Shown: one piece after another, positions 56,606 through 64,000 of the stretch
How the letters are laid out: the number at the start of each line of letters is the position of its first letter
Position numbering within the stretch: the stretch's first letter is position 1
NCBI GenBank assembly: GCA_010093515.1
Contig: MU001670.1
Span: 1-64,000 of the forward strand
Length of the DNA: 64,000 bases
Direction: 5' to 3'
From: Lineolata rhizophorae
Lineage: Eukaryota > Ascomycota > Dothideomycetes > Lineolatales > Lineolataceae
Translations under genes and position numbers: made by a program
Notes under the pieces: model-generated
Seen by the model: the letters and a program-made list of their open reading frames with translations, nothing else
What the model was told of the DNA's origin: nothing
The model's database searches: none

Positions 56606-59600
56606 CTTTAGTGTGTCGCGATGGTCGCAGTCCGCAGATGACCTGCGCTTTGTACTAATATGATACGATCGCGTAGCGATGGGTGACGGAAAGCTCAAGC
56701 CAAACCAGAGTATTGGATCGAGGCACACTCAAGTGAGGTCCATGCGACTGCGCTCTCAGAAAGTGGAAACGACGTGTCGAAGCCATGAAGGCAACAAAGT
56801 TGTAATGCGTGGGCGCAACTGTCCAACCGCCTTCCTCTCCGCGAAGGAATGGATCCTCCATCGTCCGGGCCGCAACAGGCATCTCTTGCCGCTGAGCGCC
56901 TACGTAGTACTCCTGTGTGCAGCAGTAGGTCTAACAAATACCAGGGTCATGTGTAGACACCGAGGAGCTTGGCCCCCTTAGCTAGGCGAGCTGAGCCCCC
57001 TGGCATACCTTGGGGCCCAAACACACGAAATTGTATAAACATTCTATGGTAAATCTTGTACCTTAACATGCTACAATCCCTCAAGCTTTCTCTTATCTAG
57101 AGAGCTCTAGCTATGTCCCTCCGCTACAATAGTATAGGGTGGACTGAAATAAGCTATATTGTCCAGTCTGCTGGAAGATTTCGAGCCTCGATCGCAAGTC
57201 TATATTCAAACCAGTAAGTACATGAAGGCTTACAGAGCAGGCTTGAAAATCGGTTGTTATACAAAGGGCTCGCTGAATTCAGTGCCTGGCCTCAACAATT
57301 GGCGTAGTACCAGAGATGGAAGGGATTATCTTCATTGACACGTACGCTGAAGGATAGTTGCCCTATATAGATGGGAAATGCTTCGGCGACTACCGACGGA
57401 AGAGGTAACAGTTTCCCTAAAGAAAAGTCAACGAATCCCGCTAACCTTCCGCTAGACTAGATGTCAAGTTATCAAGCGCTAATATTAACGACCTTTAAAA
57501 GGCTAACGACTACAATGAATACTTCGGAACCCTATACTACCCTTGACGGTAATTCCGAGACGGGAAGACGTTCCCGAGCAGATCAAGATCAGGTTATGGT
57601 AGAGACGGCCGTATCTATATCGGAACGGACAAACAGACGGAAGTTGGATTAAGGTAAGGGGTATCGAGGAATACGTAGAAAGACCGCCGTAATATAAACC
57701 GATGCTAGGCCAGCTCTATGGATTGAAGCTATTACTACTGGAGTCGATACGAGGGTATTAGGGCAAGTACCTAATATGTTACTTAAAGGTATAAGCTTCT
57801 TGTTATTAGTAGAAAGTTCACTTGGTAATCTCGGCTAACTATTTGGCACTTTATCTAGGCCGGCACTTGGTAGAAGAACCAGCACTGCAAGCGTATTATA
57901 CAAATACGGCAGTGCACATTCACCTAAACAAGAGCTTGGGGTGCACCAAGCGCAAGAAGCCATACCTGCGGAGACTAGTCGATCAGCCGTGCTGTGTACC
58001 ATTGTAGGCATGAATACGTTGGGCCACAACGGTACGTGGTCGGCACGAGTAACGGTGGCTCTATGCCTGACCAAGGATGGTCAGAAAATAGAAGGCCGCG
58101 CGCTTATCCAACGTTCGCGACTCCTCGTCAGCCTGCCGTTGTGTCGTCCGAGCCTTCTGGCTGCGCGCCGCCGCGCCCGCAGCAGCACCCGCCTGCTTTG
58201 CCGCCAGCGCCGGCGGCAGGTCTCACACGCATTCATAACCCAGCGGTATATACGACTGAATATTCTTCCATCCAAGAACTGCGCCACACTGACGCTGGCC
58301 TGACCGGACCGAATGTGGTTCGCCCTACAACCCCAGGACTTGTGAGTGACTCCGCTGAAGGACTAGGTGGTAGTTCAACTCAAGGAATTGCGGATGCCGA
58401 GTTTGAAAACCTAAGTTTTCCATCCGACTGCTTAATTCGAGGACTCACAGGTGGCTCCATTGAAGATAGAGATGGTCACTTAACTCAAGGACTCACGCAT
58501 ACTGGGTTTGAGGATCTAAGTTGTCTATTCGACTCCTCACCTCGAGGAACCGAGGATGCTCAGTCTGAAGACCTAATACATTAGTCCGGCTCGATGGTTT
58601 AGCAAAAGGCGGGATTAGGCTTTATTAGGCCTCATTCTTTCCCACACTGGCGCCACTAGGTTGAATAGGAACATCTCAACACCAAGGGTTTCGTGAGATC
58701 GACAATAGCAACAACTGAATATCGTACCAGGCACGACAGTGCACGTTGCTATTCAAGAAGCGTAACATATTGGGCCTTTCTTTGCAATTATGTTGGAAAG
58801 GGGTTAGCCCTAGAGAAGTAAACGAACGTTCTTCACATGTCGTGCCCGTCTGACATCTGGCCCTCTGCCCAAAGGCAGACGAGTCCAATGCTTAGGTACA
58901 GTCCTCTTTCTTTCTCGCAGTATATAGCTGTTCCCCGTCGTACGACCACTCTACTGATCTTCGCCGATTCTGGAAATATTATTGGAACAAAGATGTGGTC
59001 GACATTCATATTTATAGCCCCTCCTCCTGCACCATCCTTTGGCGTTATAACTCTCAAAGAGCGCAGTTCCTGTCTCTACTTAGTACTTTGAATGTACCTA
59101 GGTCCTATAAAGCGAGCTTACTCGGCCTAGGATCTTGGACATTTCATCTTTCAAGGTATCGAATTTTACTTCTACGTCACATTCCAAAAAGTTTTTGTAA
59201 TGATGGGAGACGAAGTTCCCGTCGGCCTGAAGCCACGATGCCATTTCGTCGATTTCCTTCCTCGCGACTTCACTAAGCTCGAATTCTTGAAGGTGGTGTG
59301 GCATTGGAGGAAAAAGTTTAGTTGAGATAGCCCTGAGCGGACAATGCGTGAAGAAGGCTGGCGTTCCAATTCAACTCTTCGGAAAGCTCTCGGCGCGGGG
59401 TCAGGCATCTATTGGTAGTGGTCATGTGAGGCATTACACCGTGTTGCCCCTTTCTAATACTAGGAGATCTAAGCATGAGCGCCTACTGACTGATTTAACT
59501 TCAACCAGTCGCGATAGTCGATGGAACTGACTTATAACTGAGCCGTCTAAGGCAAATTGAACTAGTTGCTGATATTGTAGGGAAAGGGTCGTGTAATTTA

Positions 59601-60477
59601 GCGGAGGCACTACCGGAGAACAATCTTCCAAATATGCTCACGTGACCTGTGTGGTAGATATTTAATCGCCTTTAAGCAAAGAAGCTAGTCGGCAGACTAG
59701 AGCAGAAGATAAATAAGACACTAGACCGAGCAAGTGAAATGGGGTTGGATTTAATCAATGTAGCGATCGTCAGTCTATCTGCTCATCCATGGGCACGGGG
59801 CAGTAAGCAGCTTGAGATATTATGATTCGGGGAAGGGAGGTATGTGCCGGCAGAGCGCATTTCATTTAGCCCAAAAAAGGTTAAAAAAAAAAGGAGAAGG
59901 CAAAAAAAAAACTAAGTCACCACCAACGCTAACAACCAAAATACCTAACCCTCTAAGAAATAGCTGCGCTGCTATAAGGATCGGCGGCGGTGGTTTGTAC
60001 GCGACATACGGCAACGCAGGAGTTCGCCAGCACTCGGCCGAAAAGACATCAAAAGTAGAAACAAAAGCAAAAGGGTAAAAGAGGCAAAAACAAAGGAAAG
60101 ACTAATGAAACAAGGGAAAAAAGAGGCCGGGGTATTATTATGTATGCCTGAAGATCCCAAAAGGCGCAATCTAACCCAGTCCGAACCATTGGAGGCCATC
60201 TCCACGCAATCCCCATTCTATGCACCTATCCCCAACTCAAAAGCCCGCACCATTTCCTAGCGCCAATGCCGTTCGGCGACGAGAGAACCTTATTCAAGGT
60301 AGATTCTCGTCACCCGAGCCGAAGTTCAGATTCCAGACCCAAAGAACCCAAGCCTTTCTCCAATATTCCATTCTCGCATCCACGGCTATCCTATCACCTC
60401 CGGCCGCTATCATGGAGTCTGAAGCCGGTAGCCAGTAGCCGCTTTCAACAGATATATCTACCAATCTAACAACCGCC
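56606..60477. other. Gene-poor island, about 3.9 kb
   Basis: No confident gene. Between 57300 and 57850 TA, CTA and TAG are frequent, which might be a mutated repeat, but no element family could be named. A plus-strand frame at 57994-58584 has an internal repeat and is listed separately. A-rich and purine-rich tracts lie at 59870-60120. The 3' end of the ribonucleotide reductase inhibitor gene begins at the right edge. Confidence 0.45.
57994..58584 (+). CDS. Doubtful open frame with internal repeat
   Basis: 196 codons, no recognised family. The C-terminal half carries two diverged copies of a roughly 40-residue unit: STQGIADAEFENLSFPSDC and LTQGLTHTGFEDLSCLFDS. The first half is Pro/Arg-rich and looks less like protein. 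It may be a fragment of a repeat protein. No intron signals or neighbours support it. Confidence 0.25.
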   Translation: MYHCRHEYVGPQRYVVGTSNGGSMPDQGWSENRRPRAYPTFATPRQPAVVSSEPSGCAPPRPQQHPPALPPAPAAGLTRIHNPAVYTTEYSSIQELRHTDAGLTGPNVVRPTTPGLVSDSAEGLGGSSTQGIADAEFENLSFPSDCLIRGLTGGSIEDRDGHLTQGLTHTGFEDLSCLFDSSPRGTEDAQSEDLIH

Positions 60478-61977
60478 TCACCCATCAACCATATCCACAT
60501 CGCCCCCTTCCCCACTCACTCCTGGCCTCCACCTCAAAAACTCCGCCTCTTCGAAGTCCTCTTCCGCGCCCATGCCCCCTCCGACCGGTCCTCCCAGCCC
60601 CGGCCCACTACCACTACCACTCCCCCCACTGCCACCGCCCGCAACAACCGGACTCCCCGCATCCACGCCGCCCCTCCTCCCCGCCGCGATGCCGAACCCG
60701 CTTTTCCCGTCCGCCGGCGCCGACGACGCCCCCGTCCGCCGCCGCGCCCTCGCCAGCGGTCGCTGCGCGCGCGGGTCCCGCGCCGCCTGGTCCTGCAACA
60801 GAGCGTCGAACGGGGACGGCGATGTCGCCGTGCGGGGGGAGACGGGCTCGGTGCCTCCGTCCTCGGTGTTGCGGTCGATGTCGGCGGCGTCGTCGGGGTC
60901 GTCGGAGACGGCGACGGCAGGGGCGCTGCCGTTGGCGGCGGCGATGTCGAGGCGCGTCTTGGGGATCAGGGGCGAGGCGGCGCGGTGGCGCGCGGGCGGG
61001 GATTGCGGGTGATGTGGTTGCGGTGATCGCGGATGTGGAGAGTGTTGTTGTTGTTGTCGGGGCAAGGAGGCGTGTTGCAGGTGCGTGTGCACACGCGCGT
61101 GGTGTCCGTTCATGTAGTGGTGGTCCGAAGCCGGCGTTAGGGGTGCGTCGTCGGCGCGGCTGATTAGGCGGCCGGGAAAGTCCTCATCGTGAGCGAGGTC
61201 GGCGGCGGCATAGGGGCGCTTGTGAGAGTTTGTTGTCGGGCGGGAGGTCGTCGGTGGTTGAGCGGTGGTGGAGAAGATAGCCGGGTTAGCCGTCGTCGAC
61301 ATTGTGGGGGGTCCGGATGTGGTGAAAGAGGAAGCCATGTAAGAGGACGATGACTGGATGCTGCTGTTGCTGCTGTTGGAAGGAAATGATGAGTCCTGCG
61401 ATGACGACCCGTGGGAGAAGGTCACGTCCAACCCGCCGGTCTTATGTAGCCCGCAAAACGGCACGAGCTCCGCCGGGCGGTAGGAGTACGACGATTTCTG
61501 CTGCTGCTGCTGCTGCTGCTGGGCGCGCTGCAGCAGCTCTTGTTGCGAGACAAGGCTTTGTTCCGGTTCGAAACCCGATTGTAGCTGGGGCTGGTGCTGG
61601 TGCTGGAGAAACGTGTTGACGTCGACGTCCATGCCCGCCGGCGACGCGACGCCGGCGACAACGGGAGTAGAAACAACGGCCCCGGCCAACCCGAGAGTCT
61701 TGTGTGTTTTGTAGCCCTCCGGAACCGACTTGCGCACGCGCATGCCCACGTTGAGCAGGCTGCTCTGGACGGCCGCGGGCAGGGCCGGCTGCGGCGCTGC
61801 GAAGTCGTGGAAGTGATTGTGGTGGTGGTGCGGGCGAGGGTCGAACGCGAGGCCGTTAGCCCCGCCTGCGCTTCCGCCGGACCCTGATCCGCCTATTCCG
61901 CCGGGAGGAGCGCGGTCGAAGAAGCTAGTGATGGACGGCTGGAAGGGGCGTTTGGCTCGGTGGGCAGTTGAGGCCAT
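60478..61977 (-). CDS. Ribonucleotide reductase inhibitor (Spd1/Dif1/Sml1 type)
   Basis: 499 aa from the ATG at 61977 (538 aa from an upstream ATG at 62094). Near the N-terminus KRPFQPSITSFF (residues 9-20) is the Hug/Dif1-type motif. AVQSSLLNVGMRVRKSVPEG (about 69-88) is the conserved core of the fungal RNR_inhib family. The C-terminal EEDFEEAEFLRWRPG resembles the Sml1-type segment that contacts the large subunit. These proteins hold ribonucleotide reductase in check by binding it or directing the small subunit to the nucleus, and are removed in S phase or after DNA damage. Between the motifs the protein is low complexity: His-, Gln- (eight CAG codons), Ser-, Pro- and Gly-rich runs. The later ATG was chosen because the domain then starts at once; the upstream extension is poly-Pro and poly-Ala. 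Confidence 0.85.
   Translation of the reverse strand: MASTAHRAKRPFQPSITSFFDRAPPGGIGGSGSGGSAGGANGLAFDPRPHHHHNHFHDFAAPQPALPAAVQSSLLNVGMRVRKSVPEGYKTHKTLGLAGAVVSTPVVAGVASPAGMDVDVNTFLQHQHQPQLQSGFEPEQSLVSQQELLQRAQQQQQQQQKSSYSYRPAELVPFCGLHKTGGLDVTFSHGSSSQDSSFPSNSSNSSIQSSSSYMASSFTTSGPPTMSTTANPAIFSTTAQPPTTSRPTTNSHKRPYAAADLAHDEDFPGRLISRADDAPLTPASDHHYMNGHHARVHTHLQHASLPRQQQQHSPHPRSPQPHHPQSPPARHRAASPLIPKTRLDIAAANGSAPAVAVSDDPDDAADIDRNTEDGGTEPVSPRTATSPSPFDALLQDQAARDPRAQRPLARARRRTGASSAPADGKSGFGIAAGRRGGVDAGSPVVAGGGSGGSGSGSGPGLGGPVGGGMGAEEDFEEAEFLRWRPGVSGEGGDVDMVDG
61498..61521 (-). repeat. (CAG)8 trinucleotide run encoding polyglutamine
   Basis: Eight CTG units on the plus strand read as CAG codons in the ribonucleotide reductase inhibitor gene, giving eight Gln in a row with further Gln on both sides. 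Confidence 0.95.
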
Positions 61978-63760
61978 TTGCGCTGCCGCGGCGGCCGCAC
62001 CCGGTCTCAATGAGCGGCAGAAGCCCCGCGCGGCAGATGCGCAAAAGTTCGGCGGCGGTGGTGGTGGAGGTGTCTCGATTGTTGAGTGAGACACGCCTTT
62101 GCCGAGAGACGAGACGGGGCCGATCGAGCAGGACGCGGCAGGGACCGGCAGCGTTCGCGAGCACCGAGGCTGCTGTCTCGGTTCCTAGCTCCCGTGCGTG
62201 CAGATAACTGGGAAACGAGCCGGTCTTGCAGCGAGTAGTGCAAGACCAGACACAATGTCGCGGGCGCGGGATTGTTTGAGTGCGACAAGCCGTTTCCTCC
62301 TTCGCGGAGGGACTGCGGGGAGGGAGGGTAAGTAATAACAAAGTGCCGGGCAGAAATTATTTAATTGATTGTTGCTTTTCGCAAAGGGTGAGATTGCTCG
62401 CGCGGATGCCGGCCGGGCACGTTCAGCTGATGCAGCCCTGGCCAGTCGAAGGAAGGCGCCGAGAGATAATGCGCCCAGGCAATGCAATGCGTGCGCTGCT
62501 TGCTGAGGTGCACACCGCGTTCGGCCGTCTGTTACGTATGTCCGGACGCGCCCGCTTGGACGTTGGCGAACAAGTATGTAGGCGCGGCTAGACGAAGAGA
62601 CGAGGCGTGTGTGCACTTCAAGCGCGGAGCAAAATGCGCGCCGGAGTCCGAGCCCAGGAGAAGAAGCTCGACTCGATGCCGAAGGGGCCGACTGGTGGCC
62701 TGGCTCGGGCCGGAGCGTGCGCTCGAAGCCGGGCTTGGCCGCGCCGGTCCGCTTGGAATTGACGACGGGAAAGGGGGTACGGAGCGGGTGGAAAAAGCGC
62801 GAGCCGCAGGACAACGAGCCGGCCGGACGCGAATCGCAGCGATTGGTGCGTCCGAAGAAGCGAGGGCGACGGGCAAGCGGTGAATCGTGCAGCAGTGTGG
62901 AGGAGAGCAAGGCGAGAAAGACGGTGGTGGCAGGAGAAAAGCCGGCCTCGGCGGCGTGTCGCGCGCGCTCTTTCGCGGGAAGGCGCAGCGCGCCATTCAC
63001 GCGTGCGCGCCACGCGACCCCGGTCCGCGGCGCTGGCGGGGGAGGGGGCGGGGGAAGGGGCGGGCGGGATCCCCGAGCGGACCCCGGGCGGGGCGCTGAC
63101 AAAGGGCCGTCTGACTTTATACAGCCAGCGCGTATATATAGAAACCTCGCCGCATCGTGAAGTTTCTGCCGAGTGGGTACACTGCGCTTGTACTCCGTAG
63201 CCCGGCCGGAAAGAGAGAGAAGGAGAAAGCGAACCAAAGAAACCGTGGTCTGCAACGTTGCCGTTCTTTCAAGTATTTTACTGCCATGAATCCCGCTCGG
63301 ACGGCTTCATCGTGCTCCTGTCTCTTTCGAACCTTTCTTTCCTGGTTCAGATAGATTATGTGGACCCTCCAGCGTGTGCAATACGCCATGGCTGAAGAGA
63401 AGGAGCTTTTCAAGTGTCCGCGCTGCTCGTCGAGGTCGTCGCCCCTGTATTAAGTGGAATGCATTAGTATGAAACCAACAGCAGTATGTATTCTCTCTAG
63501 CTGTTAGTGACTCCGACATCTGTAAGTGTCTATTTGATTCGGCAAGTAATTTGATTTGTGAAAGCTATAGCTATTGAATCAGCAACTCAGTACATACGAA
63601 ACTAAGTTCCGTTTCATTAGATGGACAGATTGTTCCGTAGAATTCGATTCCCATCCTGCGACCAAATTCACATAACAACGCCAGGTTATGTCATGGACAT
63701 ATTTGGAATCAACAAGAGACTTTTACCTGTACCTTGCATTCACAACCTGGCCATCCCGAG
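61978..63760. promoter_or_regulatory. GC-rich promoter region, no gene seen
   Basis: About 1.8 kb upstream of the ribonucleotide reductase inhibitor gene. It is very GC/CpG-rich to about 63110 with long composition-driven frames on both strands (for example 62185-63255 minus), then AT-richer. A TGTACTCCGTAG site lies near 63189, similar to those upstream of the NIPA gene. A single ACGCGT occurs at 62999. Confidence 0.5.
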
Positions 63761-64000
63761 TCATACTTCCTGGAGCGCCTTCCATCCGCCCTCCGCAATC
63801 GACTTGTAGCCACCGTCCAAGTTAGCCACGTCCTCGAACCCGCGCTGGACCAAGATCCTGTACGCCAAATAGCCGCGATATCCCACCTGGCAATACACGA
63901 CCGTCTTCTTCGCCCTGTCCAGCTCGCCAATCCGCTCCCTTAGTACGTTCACTGGGATGTGCACCGCACCCTTGACGTGCCCGCGCTTGAACTCGTCCAG
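63761..64000 (-). CDS. Rhodanese-domain C-terminus, probable CoA-disulfide-reductase-like enzyme (partial)
   Basis: The last 79 residues of a gene that continues beyond the window. LDEFKRGHVKGAVHIPVNVL and VVYCQVGYRGYLAYRIL form a rhodanese domain with the active-site cysteine in C-Q-V-G-Y-R, and NLDGGYKSI closes it. The CQVGxRGYxAYR wording is typical of the rhodanese domain fused to the C-terminus of FAD/NAD-linked CoA-disulfide reductases, which are best known from bacteria. The reductase part itself is not in view, so the fusion is inferred. The 5' end is missing because of the window edge. Confidence 0.75.
   Translation of the reverse strand: MDEFKRGHVKGAVHIPVNVLRERIGELDRAKKTVVYCQVGYRGYLAYRILVQRGFEDVANLDGGYKSIAEGGWKALQEV

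Noticed and set aside
57300-57850. TA-rich stretch as a transposon mutated by RIP
   Set aside because: Composition is suggestive, but no coding trace, terminal repeats or second copy could be found in the window.
45948-59952. Single TTAGGG/CCCTAA hexamers at 45948 and 59945 as interstitial telomere tracts
   Set aside because: Isolated single units occur by chance; no tandem array.
62999-63004. ACGCGT as an MBF site controlling the ribonucleotide reductase inhibitor
   Set aside because: One site about 1 kb upstream in GC-rich DNA is expected by chance.
62185-63255. 356-codon minus-strand frame upstream of the ribonucleotide reductase inhibitor gene
   Set aside because: Low stop density from GC richness, no recognisable motif, and competing frames on both strands.

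Overview
The window is the left end of a chromosome from a filamentous ascomycete (Pezizomycotina). It opens with about 15.8 copies of CCCTAA, the strand complementary to TTAGGG, so base 1 lies in the telomere. Protein-coding genes carry short introns, mostly 50-100 bases, with GTANGT-like donors, CTAAC/CTGAC-like branch sites and YAG acceptors. Several products are typical fungal or pan-eukaryotic housekeeping proteins. A dothideomycete or a relative is my guess, but the sequence alone does not fix the class.

Layout. 0.8-1.75 kb: an F-box protein gene, the first gene inside the telomere. 2.4-20.6 kb: a conserved block with an LCHN/Anr2-type DENN-like protein, the U3 snoRNP scaffold Utp10 (1814 aa), NRDE-2 divergent from it, a fungal membrane protein of unknown function and an App1-type phosphatidate phosphatase. 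21.5-29 kb: an AT-richer island with three diverged co-oriented paralogs of an unnamed BTB-like family, a minisatellite, a 50-base tandem duplication and an 859-base element with 42-base terminal inverted repeats flanked by TA. 29.8-45.8 kb: a second conserved block with Rcm1/NSUN5, APC4, coatomer delta, a long acidic protein and a NIPA-type magnesium transporter. 45.9-60.4 kb: a second gene-poor island with a broken nuclease-like/kinase gene, a LisH fragment, a wrecked HMT1-type ABC transporter and one intact-looking small kinase gene. 60.5-64 kb: a ribonucleotide reductase inhibitor (Spd1/Dif1 type) and, cut by the window edge, the rhodanese tail of a probable CoA-disulfide-reductase-like enzyme.

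The conserved genes serve ribosome biogenesis (Utp10, Rcm1), RNA surveillance (NRDE-2), vesicle traffic and lipid or membrane dynamics (coatomer delta, LCHN-like, App1), the cell cycle and nucleotide supply (APC4, ribonucleotide reductase inhibitor) and magnesium transport (NIPA). They form no pathway cluster; this is ordinary fungal gene order. The two islands hold the unusual material: paralog expansion, a transposon-like element and decaying genes. Exon joins were worked out by hand from reading frame, splice signals and recalled family sequences. All joins given below preserve the frame. Three of about 32 inferred introns appear to use GC instead of GT at the donor.
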